The notes beneath the pieces were generated by a model. The model saw only the letters and a list, made by a program, of their open reading frames with translations. It did not search any database and was not told where the DNA came from. This document shows, piece by piece, positions 11,501 through 22,483 of a stretch of DNA of 64,000 nt (position 1 is the first letter of the stretch; every line of letters begins with the position of its first letter). A program made the position numbers and the translations under genes. Source of the DNA: Nemopilema nomurai (taxonomy: Eukaryota; Cnidaria; Scyphozoa; Rhizostomeae; Rhizostomatidae); NCBI GenBank assembly GCA_003864495.1, contig ML133455.1, forward strand, positions 2,294,001 through 2,358,000. Direction: 5' to 3'.

Positions 11501-14500
11501 GGTCTGAAAGGGCCGAAAGATCGTGCAAAACGTGCAAAAAAGTAGTGGGCTATATGTCATTGGGAATGACGATATTTAACGTAACAGACACGACGATCAT
11601 TTCATCCATGCAGCGGATGTGCAAAACATTCTCTAAAGAGGAGAAAGCTGTTATGCAGGTAACGAATGACAAAATACGCAGTTTTGTTTAAACGTTTCTG
11701 TGCCCTTTTTGAAACTGTGATAAAGGAAGACGTTGATCCATCATCAACTACATTGAATGTGAAATGCTGGTTTCTTTACTGCAAATGAGCACGTTGATAA
11801 ATTATTTCAATTATTCAGTTCTCTCCGAGTTCTGATGTAATAAAGAGCACAATAATGCGTTTTAGAAAGCGTCATAGAAGCTCAAGGAATAAAATGGCCT
11901 GGACATCTGCTTCAAATTCACTTTTTGAATGGTCCTTTTCTTTGTGGCTTGAAATTTGCACTAACCAAAGTTTTTGTTCGATATCTTTAGTGTCAGCAGA
12001 TAGCGAAGAATGTCAAAAGTATCTTCATGTTTGCACAAGAAGGGGTTGATACAAGTTCAATTTGCACCGAAATGAAGTATTGCGATCAATCTCCACAAAT
12101 GCTGCCATCTGAGCCTACCCTTACCAAATTACTCAAAGCAGAAAGCGGACCTAACAACTCTGAAGAAGAAGAGGAGACCCCCAAAGACCTAGCTTCGCTC
12201 ATTTTGGCACGGCTTCGATCGGTATGAAATCAGATAACAGGACACCTTCAATTGACCGTAGACTACTAACTTAAGTGCAATATCATCTGACCATGAATTG
12301 TAACTGAATGTGTTTATTGAAAACCATGCCAATGCTCTCTTCAAAAACAAGGCCGGTGAATTTCTGTCTTCAGTTTTCGGCCCATGTGACTTGGGAGCAT
12401 TGATGCAATGATACAACAATTACCATTTATGTTGAGCTAGAAGCCTTGAACACGAAACTGTCAAAACATTTTACTTCCTATAAAACTTCACAGAATGGTC
12501 AGTTTCTTTTCTCATAACACAGAGCCCTATTTCGATCCAAGCACTCTACACACCCAAAGCACAATACCTTTTGCTTTTAATCCAAGACCATCATTTTGCA
12601 GAAAATGGACAAAGAACCAACCGACAATGCTTGTGACATCTGCAGAAAAGTAACAAAAGCTGTTTTCAATTCTGTTCAGTATGGTAACTCCACCATTAAT
12701 GCCACAGAGAAAGCCATTAGAGGTTTTTGCAGCGAAAGAATGGGACGAGCAAAAGAATCAGTTAGTTTTGCTTGATTTTGTCTTTCTACCTCATCACTTT
12801 GATGTTTGCCTTTCTTCAATATTCTCGATGATTTTTAAAGGCCATGGTAAAATTTCAAAGGGCTGGGTTCTTACAATCATAATGGAATGAGAGTCAGATA
12901 TCTTGCCAATTTTCCAACTAGCACCTTTCAGCGCCTTTGATAAATTTGAAGGCGAGAAATTTATATTAAAATAGCACTAGATTACATGTGGAGACAAGAA
13001 AGATGGTTTTCAAACAAAATTCATTCTTGAACTTTTAATTTTAGATTCATTCATTTGTTTATTAGTTACTAGTGTTCTTCACAACTTTCTTTAATTAATT
13101 GTCTCATCTGATCATTGGTTGATTTTTCCTTAATTATCTTTCTGTAGTGTGAAAGTGCGCTAAGCCGTTCAAAGCAGATGGTTTCGCTCTTGAACTCCGG
13201 AGCTTCACAGCTCGATGTATGTCAGTTGCCTTGCCAGTCCAATTTGTTCAACTTTAGAAGAAGGAAACCACAGGACTTATGCAAAACCTGCAAGATGGTT
13301 GTTGGCTTTGCTTCGCTTGGCATCAAGTTGTTCAAACAAACGAAAGACGAGTTCATCAACTCCGCTCACAAGATGTGCAAAACCTTTTTGAGCAGAGAAA
13401 GAAAGACCCGCGAGGTAATAGACCTTTCCTTACTGTCTCTAGCAAGGAGCCATCAATCCATGGGAATGAACGGAGTTTGAGTGAATCTATGACATCACCT
13501 ACAATGCCTGCCAAAACTTTGAGACATTAATGAAAATTCTTTGAATCGCCTTCATTTATCCCCCTCCCTCCTTGGGGCTTGACAGCTATCGGTGCATCAA
13601 ATAAATGAAAAACGCAAAACAAGAGAAAATACTGAAGTGTTCAAAAGATTTTTTCTAGGCAATGTAGGAATCTGGAATCTGCTTAATGTGCTTCAAGGGT
13701 ATGTTTCTGACTTGATTATCTCTATGATATGATTTTAAATATTGAAATCTAACAAAAATTAATGGAAAAGCGATCAGTATCTTTCACATTACTTTCAATA
13801 CTCCAGTGTCAGAGAATCGTTGCTTATTTGGGAGATGTCTTTCGTATGGTGTTGCAAGGACTTAAGACGGAAGAGGTCTGCGCTCGAGTCGCGTTCTGTA
13901 AGAAAGCACCAAAAGAAACAGTTGCTTATGCATCCGCTGAGCTTGCCACAAGCGAGGTATGGAATCGGTTTGAACCATATTGATTTTCATGCTATTACCT
14001 GTTGCTCTAACGACCCGACATGCAATAGTACTTGGCTAATGTTCCTTGTATTGATACAATTCCCATGACCGCTGTTCGTACGCAGCCATATCCAGACAGT
14101 ATTCATTCCCTGCGTATACTATAACAAACTTTCATTAATAGAAATATTCGAATTTCATACTTGTCAAAATATACTGCCATTGTTGAGGAACACTATGCTT
14201 TCTATATCAGCTCTTTTAAAATTCCTCTTTTATATTCCTCTTTAGATGGACACAAAAACAGCTATGGAAGATCGTGCCTGCAAACTTTGTACCACAGTTA
14301 GAGACACAATGTACGACACGGAAAAGGCAGCTTCTCCATCAGTGGGAGCTGTTGAGAGCATGGTAAAAAGTTTCTGTGGTGGCAAAGGAAAATCAATGCA
14401 AAATTCGGTGAGATGTTTCTACGTGTGTCTTAATATATTTTCCATTGTTATAAAAGTTCATTTTGAAACAACACTATTATCTTCAATCTTAGTAAAATTT

Positions 14501-17500
14501 TCAACAACTGAAAGCAAAGCAATGACTTTTATTGCAGGTTTACCTTGGCACCTTAGAAAAGGGGAAATTTCTTCTTTTCGAAATAATCTGCTGTCAGAGT
14601 TCCGTTTGAAAGACGACCACACCTCTTTGAATAAGTTAATTATCAACATGGCAAAGAACGCTCTTGCAGCGATGCATCTTGTACACTGTTTTCAATTCTG
14701 CTGAAATAAAAAAGCTTAATCTCTTTTCAGTGCCAACATGTGACAGACATTTCGAAGTTGATTTTTGGTTATGTGAAGATTGCTATACCAAAACTTCGCG
14801 TTTGCAAGATGACGTGTGACCCGAAGCGCATTATGGAGAGAAGGTCTGAAAGGGCCGAAAGATCGTGCAAAACGTGCAAAAAAGTAGTGGGCTATATGTC
14901 ATTGGGAATGACGCTATTTAACGTAACAGACACGACGATCATTCCATCCATGCAGCGGATGTGCAAAACATTCTCTAAAGAGGAGAAAGCTGTTATGCAG
15001 GTAACGAATGACAAAATACGCAGTTTTGTTTAAACGTTTCTGTGCCCTTTTTGAAACTGTGATAAAGGAAGACGTTGATCCATCATCAACTACATTGAAT
15101 GTGAAATGCTGGTTTCTTTACTGCAAATGAGCACGTTGATAAATTATTTCAATTATTCAGTTCTCTCCGAGTTCTGATGTAATAAAGAGCACAATAATGC
15201 GTTTTAGAAAGCGTCATAGAAGCTCAAGGAATAAAATGGCCTGGACATCTGCTTCAAATTCACTTTTTGAATGGTCCTTTTCTTTGTGGCTTGAAATTTG
15301 CACTAACCAAAGTTTTTGTTCGATATCTTTAGTGTCAGCAGATAGCGAAGAATGTCAAAAGTATCTTCATGTTTGCACAAGAAGGGGTTGATACAAGTTC
15401 AATTTGCACCGAAATGAAGTATTGCGATCAATCTCCACAAATGCTGCCATCTGAGCCTACCCTTACCAAATTACTCAAAGCAGAAAGCGGACCTAACAAC
15501 TCTGAAGAAGAAGAGGAGACCCCCAAAGACCTAGCTTCGCTCATTTTGGCACGGCTTCGATCGGTATGAAATCAGATAACAGGACACCTTCAATTGACCG
15601 TAGACTACTAACTTAAGTGCAATATCATCTGACCATGAATTGTAACTGAATGTGTTTATTGAAAACCATGCCAATGCTCTCTTCAAAAACAAGGCCGGTG
15701 AATTTCTGTCTTCAGTTTTCGGCCCATGTGACTTGGGAGCATTGATGCAATGATACAACAATTACCATTTATGTTGAGCTAGAAGCCTTGAACATGAAAC
15801 TGTCAAAACATTTTATTTCCTATAAAACTTCACAGAATGCTCAGTTTCTTTTCTCATAACACAGAGCCCTATTTCGATCCAAGCACTCTACACACCCAAA
15901 GCACAATACTTTGTGCTTTTAATCCAAGACCATCATTTTGCAGAAAATGGACAAAGATCCAACCGACAATGCTTGTGACATCTGCAGAAAAGTAACAAAA
16001 GCTGTTTTCAATTCTGTTCAGTATGGTAACTCCACCATTAATGCCACAGAGAAAGCCATTAGAGGTTTTTGCAGCGAAAGAATGGGACGAGCAAAAGAAT
16101 CAGTTAGTTTTGCTTGATTTTGTCTTTCTACCTCATCACTTTGATGTTTGCCTTTCTTCAATATTCTCGATGATTTTTAAAGGCCATGGTAAAGTTTCAA
16201 AGGGCTGGGTTCACACAATCATAATGGAATGAAAGTCAGATATCTTGCCAATTTTCAGCCTAGCACCTTTCAGCGCCTTTGATAAATTTGAAGGCGAGAA
16301 ATTTATATTAAAATAGCACTAGATTACATGTGGAGACAAGAAAGATGGTTTTCAAACAAAATTCATTCTTGGAACTTTTAATCGTTTAGATTCATTCATT
16401 TGTTTATTAGTTACTAGTGTTCTTCACAACTTTCTTTAATTAATTGTCTCATCTGATCATTGGTTGATTTTTCCTTAATTATCTTTCTGTAGTGTGAAAG
16501 TGCGCTAAGCCGTTCAAAGCAGATGGTTTCGCTCTTGAACTCCGGAGCTTCACAGCTCGATGTATGTCAGTTGCCTTGCCAGTCCAATTTGTTCAACTTT
16601 AGAAGAAGGAAACCACAGGACTTATGCAAAACCTGCAAGATGGTTGTTGGCTTTGCTTCGCTTGGCATCAAGTTGTTCAAACAAACGAAAGACGAGTTCA
16701 TCAACTCCGCTCACAAGATGTGCAAAACCTTTTTGAGCAGAGAAAGAAAGACCCGCGAGGTAATAGACCTTTCCTTACTGTCTCTAGCAAGGAGCCATCA
16801 ATCCATGGGAATGAACGGAGTTTGAGTGAATCTATGACATCACCTACAATGCCTGCCAAAACTTTGAGACATTAATGAAAATTCTTTGAATCGCTTCATT
16901 TATCCCCCTCCCCCCTTGGGGCTTGACAGCTATCGGTGCATCAAATAAATGAAAAACGCAAAACAAGAGAAAATACTGAAGTGTTCAAAAGATTTTTTCT
17001 AGGCAATGTAGGAATCTGGAATCTGCTTAATGTGCTTCAAGAGTATGTTTCTGACTTGATTATCTCTATGATATGATTTTAAATATTGAAATCTAACAAA
17101 AATTAATGGAAAAGCGATCAGTATCTTTCACATTACTTTCAATACTCCAGTGTCAGAGAATCGTTGCTTATTTGGGAGATGTCTTTCGTATGGTGTTGCA
17201 AGGACTTAAGACGGAAGAGGTCTGCGCTCGAGTCGCGTTCTGTAAGAAAGCACCAAAAGAAACAGTTGCTTATGCATCCGCTGAGCTTGCCACAAGCGAG
17301 GTATGGAATCGGTTTGAACCATATTGATTTTCATGCTATTACCTGTTGCTCTAAACGAGGCTCAAGTATCCCGACATGCAGTATTACTTGGCTAATGTTC
17401 CTTGTATTGATACAATTCCCATGACCGCTGTTCGTACGCAGCCATATCCAGACAGTATTCATTCCCTGCGTATACTATAACAAACTTTCATTAATAGAAA

Positions 17501-20500
17501 TATTCGAATTTCATACTTGTCAAAATATACTGCCATTGTTGAGGAACACTATGCTTTCTATATCAGCTCTTTTAAAATTCCTCTTTTATATTCCTCTTTA
17601 GATGGACACAAAAACAGCTATGGAAGATCGTGCCTGCAAACTTTGTACCACAGTTAGAGACACAATGTACGACACGGAAAAGGCAGCTTCTCCATCAGTG
17701 GGAGCTGTTGAGAGCATGGTAAAAAGTTTCTGTGGTGGCAAAGGAAAATCAATGCAAAATTCGGTGAGATGTTTCTACGTGTGTCTTAATATATTTTCCA
17801 TTGTTATAAAAGTTCATTTTGAAACAACGCTATTATCTTCAATCTTAGTAAAATTTTCAACAACTGAAAGCAAAGCAATGACTTTTATTGCAGGTTTACC
17901 TTGGCACCTTAGAAAAGGGGAAATTTCTTCTTTTCGAAATAATCTGCTGTCAGAGTTCCGTTTGAAAAGCGACCACACCTCTTTGAATAAGTTCATTATC
18001 AACATGGCAAAGAACGTTTTTGCAGCGATGCATCTTGTACACTGTCTTCAATTCTGCTGAAAATAAAACAAAGCTTAATCTCTTTTCAGTGCCAACATGT
18101 GGTAGACATTTCGAAGTTGATTTTTGGTTATGTGAAGATTGCTATACCAAAACTTCGCGTTTGCAAGATGACGTGTGACCCGAAGCGCATTATGGAGAGA
18201 AGGTCTGAAAGGGCCGAAAGATCGTGCAAAACGTGCAAAAAAGTAGTGGGCTATATGTCATTGGGAATGACGATATTTAACGTAACAGACACGACGATCA
18301 TTCCATCCATGCAGCGGATGTGCAAAACATTCTCTAAAGAGGAGAAAGCTGTTTTGCAGGTAACGAATGACAAAATACGCAGTTTTGTTTAAACGTTTCT
18401 GTGCCCTTTTTGAAACTGTGATAAAGGAAGACGTTGATCCATCATCAACTACATTGAATGTGAAATGCTGGTTTCTTTACTGCAAATGAGCACGTTGATA
18501 AATTCAAATTTTTCAGTTTTCTCCGAGTTCTGATGTAATAAAGAGCACAATAATGCGTTTTCGAAAGCGTCATAGAAGCTCAAGGAATAAAATGGCCTGG
18601 ACATCTGCTTCAAATTCACTTGTTGAATGGTCCTTTTCTTAGTGCCTTGAAATTTACACTAACCATCGGTTTTCGTTCGATATCTTTAGTGTCAGCAGAT
18701 AGCGAAGAATGTCAAAAGTATCTTCATGTTTGCACAAGAAGGGGTTGATACAAGTTCAATTTGCACCGAAATGAAGTATTGCGATCAATCTCCACAAATG
18801 CTGCCATCTGAGCCTACCCTTACCAAATTACTCAAGGCAGAAAGCGGTCTGGTATCTTCGTTTGGGCAGCCATCTCTATCAACGGAGAAGAAAGCAACGG
18901 TATAAAAGTTCCGATGTTCTATATGATGTTGCCACTGAATATACGCAAGTTTTTAGTATCATTGTTAAAAAAGGTTGGCTTTAGAAATTGGCATTTGGTT
19001 GCTGGGGACTGGTTAACATGGAGAAATATATGTTCCAATCCGTGTAACAAGTTTGAAGCTTATATTTTGAATTTGTGTGGATGAATTTTAGTTGCACAAC
19101 TAGCCAGATGCAATATGTTCAAAGCCTATAAAATATAAACTTGCAAACATGTTGCATGCGATTAGTTGATTACATCAGTTAACCCTAACATTTTAGTTGA
19201 TGATTATAACGATTGAGCAGGCAGTCCGGTTAAATCAGTTGGCACTGGCGAAGGGTGATTGGTGCCTTGACCCATTCATGAATTAGTCACGCATCTCAAT
19301 TGGTATAGGGAAGACCCAGTTCATGCTTGCAACCGTGATAGATGAGGATCTTTTCATTGGATTGTAAATAGATAGAATTCTATAAGGGAGTTAGTAATAA
19401 ACGAATGCATTATAAACGGGACCCATTTCGCATTATTTTTATCAGAACCAGGTCTAGTGACTCATTATATCTGAGATTGCAGCAAACCACGTCACATTAC
19501 GAGGGAGTCGATTTTTATTGTGAGGTCATGTCTGTAACACAGCATTGACTCTTTTAGATATTTCCGATATGGAAGAACGCTTAAAGAAAAGGTCCGGTAC
19601 TTACAAACAAAAAGTTCTAAGACGATCCAGGGCCAGCAAAAACGACACATGAAGAGACACTACAGTTACAATTTTACAGGAACCTATAAATTTTTTTGGC
19701 ACTAAGGAGAAAAAATAAGCTTTCAACGTTTAATAAAACTTCGAACAATATTAATATTTCATTTTCGTATTTCAATAATACAACAAGTCTGTTGACATGA
19801 AGATGTGTTAAGCTTTCAATTGCAGTAATTGACGCACCATTACCTTGCAGAAAATTGATGGAGCATTAACGACGAAAGATTGTGATCTTTGCAAGACAGT
19901 CACAAATATTGTCTATTACTCATTGAAGTATGCCAACTCAAGCATCGAAGCAGTAGAAAAAGCTCTCAAAGTCACCTGCAATGCACAAGCCGCAGCACTA
20001 AAAAGAACGGTTAACTGAGCTTGATATTCATTAATATTATTAAAATTCTCTTTTGTTTGCCAAAGTTAATCAGTTCAAAGACAGCTAGAAATTTTGTAGC
20101 TATTAGAGAAGAGGCAGCAAAAGGTTTGAGAAGTAAAAAGCAAAGTTCTAATGAATTTTAAAATTGTTAGGAAACATGTATGATGTTGTTGGCCAACCCA
20201 AGACAGTACTTGAGGGCTTTTTTATAATGACAAACTTCATCACAACAGCACGAACTGCATGCTGCAACATCTGTCTTAATACCCGTTTATTGCATCATTT
20301 CAGTGTCTGTTCCATTTATCAAAAGTCAGTGAAATGGTCCAATACATAGACAACGGACTGATGCCCGACCAAATTTGCGAAAAATTTGGCTTTTGCGAAA
20401 AGTCGGCTCAAAACACAGATAGTGTATTTTGGCGAGAAATGCACAGAGACTACAGTTCAACTGCCAAGTCAGTGTGTGATATGTGCAGCTCTACCCAAAA

Positions 20501-22483
20501 GATTGTCCAGAAGAAGATGATTACGTTTGAAACCAGCATTGGAATGCTGACAAGATACACGCGCATTTATTGCATCAATCCTGAAATAGAGATTCTGAAA
20601 AAGCTGGTAACTATATGAGAAGAAGCCAATGCTCTTATTTCGTCTTAATCGGTGCTTGATTTTCGAGAATCCTCAAATAACATCATCCGTTGTCCACCAA
20701 AATAAAGAGGTTCATCTCCCACTGTCTAACTTGGCAGTGTGACGTACTAGTTCACTATTTGAATCAATAAAATAAAGTACTTCAGTCCAGAAAATAGAGC
20801 ATCATCACCTTAAAAACCACAAATTATCAAAGAATTGCCTACCCAATAACTTGTTTCTTTGATATTTGAATGTAAACCTCTTTCTTCGATCATTTTTATT
20901 TGAATTAGAAACTCAAGGCTGGCAATAAGAATAGCCACGTGGGTGTCATCTAAGCTTGGCTGTTGATGCCAACTTTCAAACTAACAAAGCAAAGATACGT
21001 TGTCCACAACTTGAGTTGTTTGCCATTATTGACTGCTTGTGATGTGTTGTTGATGTTCCAGCATCTACGTATTGAAAATATTGCTGGAATTCCCTTTCAC
21101 CCTTCTAGTGTCGCAAAGCACCGCAACTTATCGACTCCGCAGAGGCCGTGAAGAAGGAAATACTAAATCCTAAAGAATGCGAGAAAGTCATCTGTGTCAG
21201 GCCTTTCATTACTGCTGTACATGTCGCAAAGAAGACAAATGATAAGGGATGTGACATTTGTCGTTATGCGGAAAATATACTGGCGAAAAGGTTCCAAAAT
21301 CTCGATAAACTACTGAAAATGACCCTCAAAGAGATGGCATTGACCTGCGATACGATACCTTTCTCAACACTCTCTTCAAAGGTAATACAATTTGCCTCAT
21401 CTAAATATCTACAAAGTTCAGCAAAATGCCTTCAATTAGGCATTCCCTTGAGTTTAACTCGTTCATTGGGGTATTTAGAATCTGGAAAATTGTTCTACGT
21501 ACTTCGCTCTGGATGCTAGAAGGCTTTGAAATTAAAAAGAAGGAGCCTTATGACATTGTATTCGAACTACGTTCGTTCTCTTTTTGCTTCTTTTTCGAAC
21601 TGGTATTGTTTATTTTACCATATTTTGTCACATTTCTAGTGCAATTCTTACGTCAAACGTGAATTAGATGTTTGCACGAAGATCGTGGAGGAATTGAAGA
21701 GTGGTAGTTTATGCGAGGGGCAAAAATTTTGTTCAAAGCAAGCTGAGAAGAAGGAGGAAAAGAATGAGGGAGAAAACCAAACAAAAAACTGGAAAGAAGG
21801 CCAATCTGAAAAGACTCCTCTTAATGGTAAAGGAAACAAACCCTTATGCAACATCTGCATGCTGACTGTGAGGGCTGCCATGAAAAGTTCCAGAAAAAGA
21901 AGACGCTTCTCTACAAAACGATTCACCGATCAATGTGCACTGTTGGAAAGTTTCTCAGGAAGAAAGCTTGTAAGAATACGTGTTTTGATTTTTGACGGTT
22001 TTTGAGCTACTAGTTCATAGACGAAGCATTGATTCTGGCGCAATTCAACAAGTACTTGCAAAAGGTGAAGATGATCTTCCTGTTGAACGACGAAAGATTG
22101 CTTTGAAGCGAGGCATTTGGCTGGGCAAGACGAATCAATTCTGCTTAAACGGATTGCTTCATTATTTGGCGTAAAATTTAAACAGTCATGAAAAAAATTG
22201 CACCTTCGTGATTATGCTTAAGCCATTTCTTTGGCAGACAATGAATAGCAACAAATTTTTAAACCGTTCTTATCATTTTGCCCTATTATCAAAAGGTATA
22301 TTCTGAACAAACTGTTCTCTTTTAAAGTGCCCCAAATTGGACATGGAAACAAAGGATAGCAAAAGCCGAGGGCAAGAATCACCCGAAGACGTTTGCAAAA
22401 GAATGCAACTATGCGGTGCTGACTTTCCCCTTCCTGACTTCCTTACCAGCATTGTAGGGAGGGTTATTAACATTTTCGGATAA
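2760..22483 (+). CDS. Giant tandem saposin-domain protein (5' partial)
   Basis: Thirty-four exons are visible, encoding about 2417 residues plus a missing first exon. The pattern is the six-cysteine saposin B-type fold: C-x2-C, about 25 residues, C; then after the splice C, about 20 residues, C-x3-5-C. Counting half-domains joined across introns gives 24 domains. Exons follow the order A-B-C-D-E, then (F-A-B-C-D-E) four times, then F'-G-H-I-J with TAA at 22481-22483. All donors are GT, all acceptors AG and every intron is phase 0. Exons A, B, D, E, G, H, I and J start with a Cys codon directly after the acceptor. Saposin-like proteins bind or perturb lipids; prosaposin is cut into separate lysosomal activators, while amoebapores are membrane-active. 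Basic linkers suggest proteolytic processing, which is inferred. N-glycosylation sequons occur in A1, D and F. The gene is paralogous, exon for exon, to the one at 27922. Confidence 0.9.
5892..8869 (+). repeat. Amplified exon unit 1: exons F1, A2, B2, C2, D2, E2
   Basis: Exons are F1 5892-6050 (53 codons), A2 6441-6707 (89), B2 7101-7250 (50), C2 7549-7710 (54), D2 8037-8306 (90) and E2 8639-8869 (77). The 413 codons encode four saposin domains (F/A, A/B, C/D, D/E). F carries two N-glycosylation sequons (NST, NAT). The A exons of the amplified units have lost the NQT sequon seen in A1 (FKQT instead). The A-B intron contains a run of 13 C (6853-6865), which varies between units. Relative to unit 2, D2 and E2 encode the same protein. 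Confidence 0.9.
9250..12221 (+). repeat. Amplified exon unit 2: exons F2, A3, B3, C3, D3, E3
   Basis: Exons are F2 9250-9408, A3 9799-10065, B3 10452-10601, C3 10902-11063, D3 11389-11658 and E3 11991-12221. The unit lies 3358 bases after unit 1, measured F to F. A3 has a missing A and, ten or so bases later, an extra C relative to A2, A4 and A5, so four residues change (TPPH instead of NSAH) while the frame is kept. The poly-C run in the A-B intron is 11 bases here. Introns match unit 1 nearly base for base. Confidence 0.9.
12602..15563 (+). repeat. Amplified exon unit 3: exons F3, A4, B4, C4, D4, E4
   Basis: Exons are F3 12602-12760, A4 13148-13414, B4 13807-13956, C4 14246-14407, D4 14731-15000 and E4 15333-15563. 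The unit is 3352 bases after unit 2. B4 and B5 share a Glu-Glu-Val where B1-B3 have Glu-Asp-Val. D4 combines the Leu and Pro variants of D1 with the Thr and Met variants of D2/D3, a mosaic suggestive of gene conversion. The poly-C tract of the A-B intron is interrupted by T here, and the B-C intron carries a small deletion near 14008. Confidence 0.9.
15944..18899 (+). repeat. Amplified exon unit 4: exons F4, A5, B5, C5, D5, E5
   Basis: Exons are F4 15944-16102, A5 16493-16759, B5 17151-17300, C5 17602-17763, D5 18090-18359 and E5 18690-18899. E5 matches E1-E4 through KAESG and then switches to a different 17-codon tail ending KKAT before the GTATAA donor. The acidic EEEEE linker is lost, giving 70 codons instead of 77. 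This switch marks the 3' junction of the expansion with the original gene. F4 has Asp for Glu at residue 5. D5 carries Val, Ile, Pro and Leu at the four variable sites, another mosaic combination. Confidence 0.9.
18900..19850. other. Long intron between E5 and F'
   Basis: This stretch of about 950 bases lies between the amplified part and the unique tail. No coding signal, repeat match or RNA gene was recognised. The intron between units (E to F) is only about 380 bases, so this one is of different origin, consistent with the expansion junction lying at E5. Confidence 0.5.
19851..22483 (+). CDS. Unique 3' part of the saposin gene: exons F', G, H, I, J
   Basis: Exons are F' 19851-20009 (53 codons), G 20304-20606 (101), H 21109-21381 (91), I 21640-21969 (110) and J 22328-22483 (51 plus TAA). 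They make four saposin domains across the F'/G, G/H, H/I and I/J junctions. Each exon has a length-matched counterpart in the paralogue at 37803-40649; only I differs (110 against 101 codons), through a Lys/Glu-rich linker insertion. Exon I contains RKRR, a furin-like basic site. The protein ends with a short hydrophobic tail (VGRVINIFG), again like the paralogue (ASNIMKIFG). Confidence 0.88.
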
